64,000 nucleotides of DNA from Trichodelitschia bisporula (GCA_010356995.1 ML996696.1:64364-128363), one strand, 5' to 3'; positions 10,693-22,340 are shown, numbered from the stretch's first letter. A program made the numbers and translations. The notes: generated by a model not told the origin, from the letters alone.

Positions 10693-10994
10693 GCGTGAAG
10701 CCACGCATAGAAGCAATGATGGAAAAGCACTTACACTATGGTACAGCAAGTACAACATTCTCAGCACCATGACTAGAAGATCACGAAGTCTAATAAGGAT
10801 CAGTAAAGAAGCAAGACCAAGTGATGAAGAACTCACGATGTGTTCCACCACAGTACGCCATCACCTGTTTCCAATCATCGACACCAAGTGTCAAATGCTG
10901 AAGAGGAGTCAGTACAAGAAGAAGAGGTAAGCAAAGGAAGCATACAAAGATTTCCACCACAGTATGCCACCACATGTTACTAGATCACGAGGAT

Positions 10995-11376
10995 CTACCT
11001 TTTTCGTTGTTTAGCCCGCCAAGCACCGTAATCTTGTGGACCTTCCCACGTCGATGAGTCTGTTCGATGCTTCGAATGGTGTTTTTCGTGAACCGCTCGA
11101 GAGGCCATGGCTTTCATTGCGCCTGCAGAGTGTTAGCAGGGTCAGAAAAGAGAAGAGGGGCAGTGACTTACCGTCGGAGGGTCCACCTGATGAACCAGAT
11201 CGATTGGGTGCTGGTGTTTTGGCTGCAGGTGGCTTGCGAGGGGCTTTGTCGACAACTGGTTGCTTCCCTTGTGCCTTGCTGCTCAGGCCGACGGAGGGTT
11301 GTGGCGCAGGGCGAGAGATGGGGCGGGGCTTATCGAGGCCGGTGTCGCCGGAGGGCGCTGAGCTGCAGCAACCCAT
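10995..11376 (-). CDS. Small basic protein with MGCC lipidation-type N-terminus
   Basis: Exons 11376-11172 and 11122-10995, 49-nt intron with consensus GTAAGT, GCTAAC and TGCAG, 110 residues. The N-terminus MGCCSSAPSG fits N-myristoylation at Gly2 plus palmitoylation at Cys3/Cys4, as in fungal Galpha, Vac8 and other peripheral membrane proteins. The rest is Pro/Lys/Ser-rich and disordered. The second exon encodes a more ordered tail, SRAVHEKHHSKHRTDSSTWE, then GPQDYGAW and a basic KQRKR end. I do not recognise the family. A peripheral plasma-membrane or vacuolar protein is inferred. The intron consensus strongly supports a real gene. Confidence 0.65.
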
Positions 11377-11379
11377 CGT

Positions 11380-14165
11380 GAAGATCGCGAAAATTGGAAT
11401 CGGTTGATGAGGGTCGAGTCAACGAATCGAAGAAGAGGATCGGTGAATACAGCTCCGAGCTCAGGCAAGTGACATGTTAACACTTGACTGGCTGGAGGAA
11501 CGACAAGAGGCAAAGATGAAAGACGTTGAAATGGGTTCCGCGGGCTTCATGCCCGTCGGCGAGGAAAAGAAGAAGAGGAGCGGAGAGGGGGGGGGCGCCT
11601 CTACTTATAGGTTCTGAGGGCACGGAAGGTCGGTGTCTGTGGGGACGGAGGAGTCGGCGTCGGAGATCTTTGCGGTGGATGGCGAACCATACTTGCGACT
11701 GATAAACATTGTGAACTTTGGGTGGCCCAGCCTCCATCCGTTGTTGAAGTTGCTGGGGCCCCAGATTCTGGGTCCACCACATTCCCGTCAGTCTTCGGGG
11801 TAGCGGAGATGGTGTTCCAGACCCCCACCGTTACCGAGCCGTGCAATGTGATGTTCGATACTGATACCATTAGGACTCAACAGATATCCCAAGCTCCGCA
11901 GGTGTCACACTCATACCATTTGGTGCATTGTATGAAGAGGTCAGGGTCACCGTAAAGATGGTGGCCGTTTTGACCGCGCGTCTTTGCGGACGCGGGCGGC
12001 CATACTTTTGAGTATTGCGTTGAGTCCTTGGTGGTTCCATATGGGCGCGCAAAGGCCAGGGACTTTATCTCTGTGGGTGGCGGGATCACGAATGCAGCTT
12101 GTTGGGCGGTACTACTAGCCGGGGGGGGGGTGCGCTGTAGAGCCGTACTAATGGCGGAGGTCGGCTGCAGATCTGACCGCAGATGCATGCAAGGTACAAT
12201 CGGTAGATCGGAGTGAGGGATATTGTTTAGCCCAACGCCCTACCCCACCCAGATCGCTCTCCGACGATCGATCGGACCCTGCAGGTGGCTGGTGACTCCG
12301 AGGGCGATATCGCTTTGGATACGGATATCACCAAAATGTGGCTGACTCACGATCGTCGGGATTTTGGTACTAGTCGAGTGTGACGGCTAGTCGGTGATTG
12401 AGCGGATGGCGGCGGAAGCATTGCGTCATGACGATGACGGAGGGAGCGTGCTGGGGGGTACTGGTGGCGGGGGCCAGGGAGAGGTCTGGAGCGCGGTACT
12501 GACAGCGAATTAAGCCTGTGGAGCGGTGCTGACGACGAACGAAGCGCGTGGGCTGCATCGCTGGCGGAGGGGGCCTGTGGCCGTACCGATTTCGGAGGAC
12601 GCTGAGGCCATACCAAGAAAGAACCTGATGGAGCGGAACCGTAAGAGGCCGGAAGAGATCGTGACGAAGTCGACAGTGTCGTACTGCAGTCCACCGTCGT
12701 GAGCCGTGGTCGCTGTTGCTCAAGATCTCGATCGATGTCGCCCCTTCCCATTTCATCTGCGCATGGAGGCTTTAGTTGCATTGCGAGATGATTGACTGTA
12801 CTACATCGATCAGCTCAACTCTTAATGCACTACGAATAACAACTCCATTACCAAATAATTGTGCTGGAGCCGACGCAACTTGGGCCGAAGCGACTTTCGG
12901 GCCGTGAGTCGCTTTCTCGCGTTCGGATCCGAGACGACGGAGGCGCACGGTCGGTGAGATTTGCCGGCCGGGACGACGTAGGCGTGTGATCGGTGAGCTT
13001 CGCCGGCCCGCCTCCGCGGGTGAGATACCGAGCCGTAAGCTGTTTGCTCCCGAAACTTGAGCGTCATATTCCTGTCTCGATGTTAAAACGGGCGGTACAG
13101 GAATACTCGACGGTCCTCCATCGGGGATCCTGGAACAGAAACCGTGGAAGAGAAAATACCTGGAGGAATGGCTGTATATCTGTACACGCAGCAGAAGTCG
13201 TGCCATCACACCGGAGTGGTTCTTCAAAGGCTCGGTCGTCCGGTGTGAGGGAGACTGGTAATCGTAAGTTAAAAGTTCAAGAAGAAGCCGAAGCAACACG
13301 CGAAGTCGAGGCTATCAGAAGGTGGCCAAAGAGACGCAAGGAATAATATACCTATGAAAGCGATACGTCCCTTGCGCAGAAACATCGCCTCCAGCGCCTG
13401 GCAAACTACCAAAGTGCTGATAACTTTCCTCTCCGGTATATGTAGTTGCTGGTACTGCGGTTCTGCAAGACATGTCGTCCAGTTTACGTTCCACATATAC
13501 GTCACCATCACCCCACCCAAGTACATCTGGGGTCCAAGGGTCACAGAATCAAGCGTGACCCTCCTTTCCTTCTGCCTGGTGCGCAGCACACTGCAAAGGC
13601 CATGAGAGGCGGCCCTGATTTTCGGTTGCGTGGCCATGGTCGTACTCACGTTGCTGACAACGGCCCCTGTACCCCTTGTTCAACGGGTTGATTGGGAAGC
13701 ATTATGCGACGGAAAAGCGTCAAAGGAAGATGGTAGATGCGAGTGGCGCCTCTGGGTCTGCCTCGGTGCGTTAGAGCGACGACTTCACTTTCGTGTGCCG
13801 TACCATAACATCAGGCTTCATCTAGAGGAAACGGATGGGCGAAGCATTCGAGATGGCATCAGCCTTGCGTCTCTAAATTGCGCCAAGAATGCCTTGCAAG
13901 CGACATCCAACCCCATCAATCCTCGCGCACTAGAACTAGCCTCAACCAATGAGCAAGGCTTCCAAAAGCTTGACCCAACACCATCAAACATCCTCCCTAT
14001 CTCCCCAAAAAATCTCGGTCACTATTTCCCCGCCTCCGGCCCGTAACCCGCACAGCCACCCAGCCCCACGGCCCGGCCCGCCCCCTACTCCCCGCGCCAC
14101 ATCCTGCACTACACTCGGCGCCGCGCCGGCATCATCCGCCAACCTCACCGCGATTGACACCAACC
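11380..14165. other. Intergenic region with possible coding remnants
   Basis: Minus-strand frames at 11601-11870 and 11870-12188 contain protein-like stretches (TVTLTSSYNAPNG, VSNITLHGSVTVGVWN) but no continuous model could be built. A 144-residue Arg/Pro/Ser-rich minus frame (12347-12781) and a 126-residue minus frame (13269-13649) lack recognisable features and look like chance. The final 130 bases before 14166 are C-rich, typical of a fungal 5' leader. Confidence 0.35.
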
Positions 14166-15161
14166 ATGCCCTCTCTCAGCACCGCCCTCTCGTACGCCCT
14201 CCTCGCCATCCCGCTCTACCTCTTCCTTGGTGTACCTCTCCAAACACTCGTCTCCCCCGCCCCACGCCGCGTTGCCCCCTTACTCAGAAAAACAGACGCT
14301 CTGAGTGTGCCGGACCCATACCTGCAGTGCCCGGAACATGGCTACCAAGTGCGCGTGGTGCATCGCGAGCCGCTCGTTGTGTATGTCAAGGGTTTCTTGA
14401 GCGAGCCAGAGAGGGCGGGGTTGCTTTCTGCTGCGTATGTGTCGTGCTCGTGGCTTGCGAACCCAGCTGACGGCTCCTTTAGGTCAGAGTTCTCCCCCTC
14501 GCCGCTGACCTCCGGATCCGAAACAGCCCTCAACACCGCCATCCGCAACTCCTCGCGCGCAACACTGCCGCGCTCAGACATGGTACGGTGCATTGAGGCG
14601 CGGGCAGCGGCACTACAGGGCGAGAGGCTCGACGTGTTCGTCGAGAAGCTCTGGTTGCAGCGCTATGAACCCGGAGGACACTATGCGCATCATTTTGACT
14701 GGAGTGGGGATTTAAGGGCGCGGGGTGCGGGGCGGGTGGGCTCGTTTATGGTGTGGGTGCGGGAGCCGGCGGCTGGTGGAGGGACGGATTTTCCGAGGTT
14801 GAGACATCCGGGGCGTCAGGGGGGGTGGTGTGGGTTTGTGGAGTGTGGAGATGGGGAGGAGGAGGGGCTTGGGATGGGGGAGGAGGAGGTTGGGGTTACG
14901 TTTAAGCCTGTTGCTGGTAATGCGGTGTATTGGGAGAATTTTGCGGCTGATGGGACGGGCTATGAAGAGACATGGCATGCTGGGTTGCCAGTTACGGAGG
15001 GGGTGAAGATTGGACTGAATATCTGGAGCTGGTATCAGCCTGGATATACGGAGCTGTTGCTGCGGGAGGCGCAGGCGGCTGGGACGGCGGGGACGGACGG
15101 AGAAGCGGGCGGTAGCGGAGAAGAGATGAGAGACCGGAAAGCCGGCGAGGGTGAATTGTAG
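14166..15161 (+). CDS. 2-oxoglutarate/Fe(II) oxygenase, prolyl 4-hydroxylase-like, membrane-anchored
   Basis: Exons 14166-14434 and 14483-15161. The intron is 48 nt (GTATGT, GCTGAC, TTTAG) and is a multiple of three, so the gene also reads through unspliced; removing it gives the compact LLSAASEFSPSPL expected of the family, total 315 residues. Residues 6-27 (ALLAIPLYLFLGVPLQTLV) form a transmembrane anchor, so this is a type II ER/Golgi protein. Core: QRYEPGGHYAHHFDW supplies the HxD iron ligands, TWHAGLPVTEG the distal His, and VKIGLNIW the Lys that binds 2-oxoglutarate. The C-terminus is Gly/Glu-rich and disordered. Probable role: hydroxylation of proline in secreted or membrane proteins. 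Confidence 0.85.
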   Translation: MPSLSTALSYALLAIPLYLFLGVPLQTLVSPAPRRVAPLLRKTDALSVPDPYLQCPEHGYQVRVVHREPLVVYVKGFLSEPERAGLLSAAYVSCSWLANPADGSFRSEFSPSPLTSGSETALNTAIRNSSRATLPRSDMVRCIEARAAALQGERLDVFVEKLWLQRYEPGGHYAHHFDWSGDLRARGAGRVGSFMVWVREPAAGGGTDFPRLRHPGRQGGWCGFVECGDGEEEGLGMGEEEVGVTFKPVAGNAVYWENFAADGTGYEETWHAGLPVTEGVKIGLNIWSWYQPGYTELLLREAQAAGTAGTDGEAGGSGEEMRDRKAGEGEL

Positions 15162-15509
15162 TTCCCACCTAGAGCATGTACTTGTAACCTTTGGTCGGCC
15201 AGCGCGGGGAGATGCATTCAATCGGGAGAAGTAGAATGAACGCGAGGATCAAACAAACAAACTGTCTAGCTGATAAGACCGCTAGCCCTCCAGCCCGTCA
15301 CTCAGGCCTCGTCTAGCGTACTCTCAATGCCTGTACTATGAAACGCAGGTTCTTGTAGCGCGCGGGGGGTGGAACAGAAACTTGGGCTAAAACTACACGC
15401 CACTCCATACGCCTCCGACTCCCGCCCTCCTCCGATTCTCCATCTTCCTCAGACTCCCCATACTCCTCCGATTCCTTATCCTCAGCCGCCTCGACCGTTG
15501 ACTCCGTAT
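15162..15509. other. Spacer between convergent genes
   Basis: The 3' region of the oxygenase and of the CorA-like locus. Pyrimidine-rich direct repeats of CTCCTCCGATTC type near 15420-15490 echo the Glu-rich stretch between the duplicated last exons downstream. Confidence 0.4.
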
Positions 15510-15519
15510 TCTACTCACT

Positions 15520-15726
15520 GGCCAGCTTGAATCTCGCCCGGTCTATTGTCCAATTGTACGCCAGCAAGGCGAGTGCCGTCAAGGGCACCGTTATGATAAC
15601 CAAGACCCATATGCGCTGCGCGTCGGACAAAAACTGGGATGTACTGGAAAAAGGCATCGAAAGGAGCGTGGTTACGGCGGTGCCAGGGAGGAAGATCAGT
15701 GTCATCACTGCGATTCCCCATCTTCC
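15520..15726 (-). pseudogene. Extra tandem copy of the CorA-like last exon
   Basis: The minus strand encodes VMTLIFLPGTAVTTLLSMPF, then DAQRIWVLVIITVPLTALAL, LAYNWTIDRARFKLASE and a stop. It is about 70% identical to the last exon of the neighbouring gene (IAVITMVFLPGTAVTTLLAM). The proximal copy ends in TGA exactly where this copy has TGG. The acceptor AG of the proximal exon is not conserved here, so use as an alternative last exon is uncertain. It retains two hydrophobic helices. Confidence 0.65.
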
Positions 15727-15797
15727 TCCAACTCCCCATTGTCTTCCGACTCCTCATTCTCCTCGCTGGCCAGCTTCCGTCTCGCGCGGTTCATAGT

Positions 15798-17461
15798 TCA
15801 ACTGTACCCAAGCAAGGCGAGCTCCGTCAGAGGCACCGTGATAATGACCCAAACCCACATGCGCTGTGCGTCAGACAGGTAGTGTGAGGTGTTTAAGAAG
15901 GGCATTGCAAGGAGAGTAGTCACAGCGGTGCCGGGGAGGAAGACCATTGTTATGACCGCGATCTATAGAATTAGGTTACGGGCAAGGCGAAGTGGCGTGG
16001 TAGGAGGGTACCGTTTTCATGGCCACACTGTCTTCTTTCATGCTGCGCGCCACCCGGTAGGCGGTTCTCGTCTCACGCCGAGTTGATTGCAGGATGCGCT
16101 GCATGGTTGCGTTACTGTCGACTTGCATACGGTTGTATATCTGGGTCGGTCAGTCGGCTTCCGGAGAGGCGCATCCGGGAACGTACCTGGTCAAAGCAGT
16201 TATCGACTCTGTTTTTCACCCCCTCCAGATCCGTTCTCAGGATATCGGCTTGTGTCTGCAAGTACATCAAGTTACTCGCGGTACAAGTCCATCTCGTAAT
16301 CTGTGCAGCGTCATTTCCGCTCGGCTTCATGTCTTCATGCAGCCTTCTGATCTCCTCTATGATCTTAACATAATAGGCTATCCACTGTTGCATAGTCTGC
16401 AGGTATGATTGATAGCCAAAGAGGTTCCGGGTGGTATACCTGGAGGCCGCTGAGTTACTTTTGCCGTTGGCCTTTGATTTTTTTCGAATTCTTCCTATGA
16501 GTGATTAAGCGAGCCCTTTTAAACAAGACTGATGCCCACCTTTTCAAAAATCTGCTGCAATAACCGCACCATGCTTTCCTGCCACCCAGCTAACGGCTGC
16601 TCTAGACACGGTAGCAATATTTGAAGACCCGTTTTGACCATCGACTCGTCATTGCTTAACGCCTCCAAACGCTTCGCTATGTATTGGAAGTCCAAGGCGG
16701 AAGCCGAGGCATGACCAAGGAAGCTATGGAGTACGAAAATAGTGGTAGTCTTCGAAGGCTCATCGCGGGATATGAAAGCTGCTGTTCTTTGCGACTCGAC
16801 CCTATTTTTCTCGGTGAACGTGAAGGGAAGCATCATCCAATAGTTCCATGACTTTGCAGAGTGGAGCGGTTGGAAGCTCGAGCCCATCACATCAAGGAAC
16901 GCACAAAGGGACCTAAGAAAATTGGCGGGGAAGTGGAGGAATTCGGCCAAGGAGAAGAGCGTATACATTGTAAGCGGGAAGCACGGGTTAGATAGGTCGC
17001 TTATACTCGTACCTTTTGCTGCGTGTGCTAGCACGGAGAAGTAGCGCAGCCCGTTAAAGGCAAGGACTGCTTCGCTGAGAATCTTATCGAAATTGGCGTC
17101 GTTTACTCCTCGCATCTGGAGTTTCGAGCCCTCGGGACAATCGTTCGGCAGGAAGCCGTACTTGAAGTCAGTTTTGTTGGGGATACCCCAGAGCATGGTT
17201 TCATCCAAGTATTCCTGAATGTCAGGCCGGTGTTTACTACGTTTCGTTCATGAATAAGTACGAATATCAGAGAGTCAAAGACGGACGAAGGACGTACAGA
17301 GTGGGCAGGATGTAGCCGGCGGGGAACCTGGACGGAGCCGCATGCGAGCGGGATGCTGCACTACTTGACGTATGTCTGTTGGACAGCTCCACGCTCGGAT
17401 TGGTGCTGATTCCTGCGCCATTCGGCGCTGACACGCCGGACAGCTCCACGTCGGGTGGCAT
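15798..17461 (-). CDS. CorA-like divalent-cation transporter family protein
   Basis: Five exons: 17461-17298, 17236-16540, 16471-16187, 16140-16012, 15962-15798; 479 residues, introns 46-68 nt. The frame is continuous through all junctions. Residues 1-285 are a cytosolic domain. Then comes a long helical region, LFGYQSYLQTMQQWI, RLHEDMKPSGNDAAQIT, ASNLMYLQTQADIL. The C-terminus has two membrane helices, AVITMVFLPGTAVTTLL and MWVWVIITVPLTELALL. The FLPGTxVxxLxSMPF pattern is the fungal CorA/ZntB-like replacement for the GMN loop, so metal transport is not assured; many of these act as stress-linked membrane proteins. The splice to GCCAACGGC at 16471 was chosen for phase and is the least certain junction. 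A second copy of the last exon follows. Confidence 0.7.
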
Positions 17462-17739
17462 CTTGACAGATGGGGGCAGGTGAAATCTCGGACATCAGCC
17501 GGCACGGCATAATGAAGGGTATTAGTACTAGATGTTGTCAATCAGGCTGGGGCCAGTGCCGAAAGCTGAGGCCGGGCACCTCAGCCTGTGGCCGCATCCA
17601 GGCGCATCTCATGATGTGGCATCGACTTGGTGAGAACGCCTCGCTCAGCCTCACCATTTTCAAGTTCAGGATTGAGCGACTAACCTTATTGGTGTGTTGC
17701 AGTGTCACCTCAATAGGAACATGCACTCAAGCACCACCC

Positions 17740-17845
17740 CCAATCGCTCGGAAGGCCGCCAGGAAATCGTGCCCATCGTCCATACGATTCATGCGGCACT
17801 TTGACCCGATCGAGCTCGAGAATTGTGGATGTTCGATTCCCTAGC
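17740..17845 (-). pseudogene. Short CorA-like-related fragment
   Basis: The minus strand encodes SKCRMNRMDDGHDFLAAFRA before a stop. The words GTGCCGCATGAA and TATGGACG are shared with the decayed copy near 18930, so this looks like another remnant of the same duplicated family. The match is short. Confidence 0.3.
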
Positions 17846-18477
17846 AAATAAAGCAACAAAAACGACACGAGGAACGTATGGGAAAAGCAAAGCTTTGGAT
17901 TCTGATTCCGACTTGAGATGAAGAAAGACACAAGACGAAGGCAAACTCTTCTAATACACGGATTTATATGGCAGGAATCCCCGTAAGTCCTCCCTCAATT
18001 ATCCTTTGGCATACGCCATCATAGTCATGTTGTTACTAGACCATTTCTAAGGGCATTGGGACGTGAAAGATACATGGTATGTGTGTGGACAGAATGAATT
18101 GAGTATGAAAGCATGAGGAGGGGAACTCCAGCTACTCTGGAGCCCTATATGTAGCCCTGCAGCACGTGCTCTTGGGCCACGTGCCTTGTCATTGTTGCTT
18201 GAGGCTCACGGCACGTGCGTACAATATGGTAATTGCAAAAGTAATTGGAAGACAGGGGGAAGAAGAAGAGCTCGAGGCTCCTCACGGACTATGTACGAGA
18301 TACTGTGCGGGCTTGCCTCACACCTTCCTCCATCCCGTAGTCGCGTCATGTTGGGCTGTGCCGTGCTTTCTCTGACTTATCCCGTCACGTGATAACAATG
18401 TCTGCCTTATGGCCTAATCTCCTCTGCTCCCACACCCACAGGTTAATCCATAACACCTTGCCACGTAATATGCTCAT

Positions 18478-19070
18478 ACATCGTACTCACACGAGAGGAT
18501 CAGGATGTTGGACCGCGACCGCAAGAACATCAGACCACCTGCCGTTTGATTCCATTTCGTGAGCTTCGCGGCATCTAGTCCATTTGGCTTCCAGCCATCA
18601 TGGAGCCTGATAACCTCCTGGATGATACTGGGTAGCAAGGCCATCAAGGCTCGTCTAGGCTGCAGGTACAACTGGAGATCAAAGATCCGCTGGCTGCCAT
18701 AGTTGGAGCCCGCCGTATTTGTTCCTGCCGTCCGCATTACGTCCATTTCGGCTGTTTCCTACGGGCAAGAGCCATCAGAAAGTGGGCCTTCATAAACAAA
18801 ATTTAATACCTACCACGCAAGAAGCCTCTCGACCTGACCACTTCACGGTTCTCAGCTACCCAACTACTGACCTCTCTCGGTACGGTAGCAACATCTCAAG
18901 TCCCGTTTTGGCATTCTACTGGTGGCCACCGTCCATAAGGTTCATGCGGCACACCAGTAGGTGGTAGGCATTGGTTTTGATGATACTCTTCACAGTGTCG
19001 GAGTGTTCAAGGTTGCGCAGCAGCATTTGCATGCCCAAGAAGCCGACCTCGACTTTTCAATACTCGGGAC
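18478..19070 (-). pseudogene. Decayed paralogue of the CorA-like gene
   Basis: The minus strand carries two recognisable pieces. The first, about 19065-18880, reads VGFLGMQMLLRNLEHSD ... CRMNLMDGGHQ, a stop, then NAKTGLEMLLPYRER, matching FLGHASAS ... KTGLQILLPCLEQ of the intact gene. The second, 18720-18478, reads SNYGSQRIFDLQLYLQPR ... LHDGWKPNGLDAAKLTKWN ... FLRSRSNIL, matching NLFGYQSYLQTM ... LHEDMKPSGNDAAQITRW. The membrane exons are absent. At least one in-frame stop and the missing 3' exons argue it is dead. Confidence 0.6.
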
Positions 19071-19099
19071 GCGAAGGCGGAGAAAGGCGGGCGGGAGCT

Positions 19100-20305
19100 T
19101 CATGTTTGGTATTGTAGAAACGAATGGAAGAGCAGAAGCTGGGAAAAGATCTCATAGTTAGCTACCCGTCGGGGCAAAGCAACGGAGGTAGAGGGAAGTG
19201 TGATGAAGGAAGAGAGAGAGAGGTGAGCGCGAAAGCCGCTGAAGCGGGAATCGAGAAAGGCGGGGGAACGTACGGTAAACGAGGTTGGATGATCTGATAC
19301 TGGTGCGGCCAGGCCGGTGCAAATACCGGAGGTCTCGTGGAGCGCTCCTACTGGCTGAATAGACAGCAGGCGTATGATGGGAGCAAAGCTCAATATATAG
19401 GCATTGGCAGCTGTGTAAACTGGAGATTGTAGTAGAAGACAAAGAGAGGAAGAGAGGAAGAGACTGTCGAGACTTAAATACACGATGCCAAGTATCCTCC
19501 TTTGCGCCTTCCTTCTGTCATACCTTCATTACATGATAACCCTGAGTACGTACCTTCCTGACATAACAATGCTCCTTCCATATCCACATCACTACCTAGA
19601 GTAAGAGCCCGGGGGCTCTATTGCTCTTGCCCGCACGTCACCGCTCAAACTAGATATAATGACGTCAAATGTTCCCCTTCACTTCCCTAGTCGCGGGTGT
19701 ACCTTCTGCAACTCACAATGGGCCTTTCAATGGGCATGGCTGCTCCTTCCGCACGGTAGTGACTGCATAACATGTGATCAAGGCATATATGAACCTCACG
19801 GTGATGCAGCCCGGTTGGCGGAGTCCATAGTCGTCGAAGGAAGACTCGTGATGCGGTCGGATCATGATGCAATTGAAGTATTCACAGCAAGCATTCGTGG
19901 CAAGTTTCACTTTTTTGGTTATCTAGGAACCCGCAACCAGATCCACTGCCATCCTCCAACTATACACAACAATCCACAAGTGCCAACCAAATGGTTGGAT
20001 ACCGACCAATTCCGTATGATCAAAGATGACTATCCAAGTCCGCGACAGCCTTCGACGATCTGCTCAGAAGTATTTAGCGTGCGGGGGCTTTAGCTGGGCT
20101 GTCGAGAATGTTGCTAACAGATTTAGATCCGGAATCACAAAGAGCGAGTGAGCTTACCAGTCGTTTACTCGGGATCCTCATAGATCTCGAACGGGGTGTC
20201 CGAGCTTGAGTGCTGAGAGACCGAGGAAAGGAGCTCGTAATGAGCTGGCTGGATCTCTGCCTGGAAGGGAACGGTCTCCTGGACATTGGGAAGCTCCCCG
20301 AGAAC
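19100..20305. other. Intergenic region, no supported gene
   Basis: Open frames up to 144 codons occur on both strands but none shows a domain, signal peptide or splice-supported continuation. TC-rich sequence covers about 19160-19500. No repeat array was seen. Confidence 0.4.
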
Positions 20306-21313
20306 TTAGCGATGCCCATTGAGCTGCTGCGGCATCAGAGGCGCCACCAGGGAACCAGAGTCGATGTGGGAGTTCTCGAGAGCCGGAAGGATGTTCTCTT
20401 CATTTTCGTTCGAACAGATGTTCTCCTGATCATCATACGGATCGAAGTTCTCTTGATCATCAAACAGAGCGATATTATCTTGATCCTCGTCGTACTAAGG
20501 GATATTTTCCTGATCCTCATCGTACGGAGGGATGTTCTCCTGATCTTCATCGTTCTCTTCCTCGTCCGCCTCCCAATAGAGCTCAACCTCGTCGGGACGC
20601 ACGACAGTGCCATCGTACCAGACATTGACACGGTCCGAGCAGTATTGGTTGAAGTCGCTCATCAACTCATCGTCCCCGATCCAGGCCATCTCGAGCGCAC
20701 GGTCGCACACAGCAAAATGATACCCGTCCCACTGGAGCAACGGAATGACGTGGTTCCCCTCGAGCAAGAAGAACGCAGAATAGTCGCTGCGGCCCTGTGC
20801 GTGGACTAGCAGCCGGTTCTCACTGATGGGGAATCCATCGCGATGGAAGTCGGACATGACCCGGTGCTCAAATTCGTCGATCAGGTGGTTCGCCACGGCG
20901 CGTGGGTCGATGTCGATAAGAGGACGGCCTACGAACTGCATGAAGGGCGAGTTGACGGGATGGACATCCTCAATCTCTGCGTGCTCCGAGAACTGCGAGG
21001 CGGCGGCATCGTCGGCTTCCTTGACTTCGTCCAGAGTATTCCCCTGAGTGGCGTTGGTGACATCGGCCTGGGTATCATCGATCTCCTTGACTTGACCGAG
21101 AGTATTCCTCTGAGTGGCGTTCGCAGCAGCGACCTGACCATCGTCCTGCTTGGCACCGCTGTCGTACTTGATGTCGTCGTCAACGTTGCCGGCAACAGAC
21201 TGGACACTGTCCTCCAGGTCCACGAAGTCATCACACTTGACCCGCTTCACAGCGCCGCCATGGATCGGGCTGTCAACTGGACGCGAGCTCCGATAGTGCT
21301 TCTTCGACGGCAT
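20306..21313 (-). pseudogene. Hypothetical acidic repeat protein interrupted by one stop
   Basis: The frame starts MPSKKHYRSSRPVDSP with a basic, NLS-like VKRVKCDD. It has two imperfect repeats (NATQRNTLGQVKEIDD and NATQGNTLDEVKEADD, residues 65-102), then a compact domain around residues 115-240: FMQFVGRPLIDIDPRAV, HLIDEFEHRVMSDFH, YSAFFLLEGNHVIPLLQWDG. It ends in a tandem of about 10 residues, YDEDQENIPP. A TAG at 20497-20495 replaces the codon before a Tyr in that tandem (PPY becomes P-stop-Y); the same frame then stays open, repeats continuing (YDEDQDNIALFDDQENFD), for 62 codons to TAA at 20306. Either the protein is truncated to 272 residues or the stop is an allele or assembly change. 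Family unknown. Confidence 0.5.
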
Positions 21314-22340
21314 GCTTGCGATGGTTGCTTGTGTACAGTGCCATTAGAAGACTGTTTATATTGTGGATGAATGATTGTGACGCGTAAAGTGACGCGAACT
21401 TGGGCGACTGATAATAACGGAACGGTCCGTCCAAGCACTATTTACCAAATCTAGAAATGTATGGCAGGCGAAGATTGCAAAGAGCCGGTACTTGCAAGAG
21501 AGAGCGCTTGAGCAAGATGTATGATTGAGGCCAACAATGAGGGCGAATGCAATGTGGTGAGGATGCGAGATTGAGGAGCAGAGTGTGTACGGTTGTTGAG
21601 GGAAAGGAATTGTCGAACAGCAGGTAAGGGCTACTATCGACTGCCAGGAAGCTAGCCGTTTCGAGAAGAATTGGGGTGTGAATGAAGACAAACAACGTTT
21701 ATCCTGAGACCCGGAGCCAAAAGGACCGATGGCGGGCGCCAAGAGAACAGCGGCTTCCGTTGGGGTGGCTGTGCTGTCGGTATCGATATACAAATGTCCG
21801 GTCCGAGGTTGGGGCCGACGGAAACGTTCGATTGACGACGCTTGAGAGATGAGACTGGGGAAGGAGGAGCTTGTTCGGCGGCGTCGGGGATAATGACCGC
21901 TGAGGCGATCGATCTGCGGAGGTTAGAAGGGGCTATCATGTAAGAATAGGGAACGGACTGATCGTCTTGGGGCATATATGCCTCATTGTTCGAGGCTTGT
22001 ATATGGGGCCATTCTCTGGGCCGATCCCCGCTGCGATGGGGGAGACTCGGCCTCATCCTTCTCCGGATTGAGGTCAACAATGCCTTGAGCAGTTATACTG
22101 GTGTGCTCGGTATAGTTCTGGCTTAGATGATCAGCAGCTTCCCTCATGCTTCAGGAGTGATGAACATAGTATCTCACCATACTTTATAGATGCAGGGCTG
22201 ATATGCCGTACTGAGATATATACCCCCTGACATGTCCAAGAGCCCTCTTTCGCTCCAAATATGGACGAGTCAGCGTGGACTCCATTGACGCTGGCAATAA
22301 TTGATAATTTTCATGGCAAACTTCGTTATGATTCAGTGCA
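21314..22340. other. Intergenic region with one ambiguous minus-strand frame
   Basis: A minus-strand frame at 21652-22080 (142 codons) contains the protein-like stretch SSLKRRQSNVSVGPNLGPD, and an overlapping frame reads VDLNPEKDEAESPP. No start, splice signal or family supports a model. It could be an exon of an unknown gene or a remnant. Confidence 0.3.

Larger units (their letters stand above)
9499..10994. other. Intergenic region with degenerate repeats, no gene
   Basis: No open frame here shows domain-like composition. It contains simple direct repeats (see the two repeat entries) and an isolated B-box-like GGTTCGATTCC at about 9878 without a foldable tRNA around it. Confidence 0.5.
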
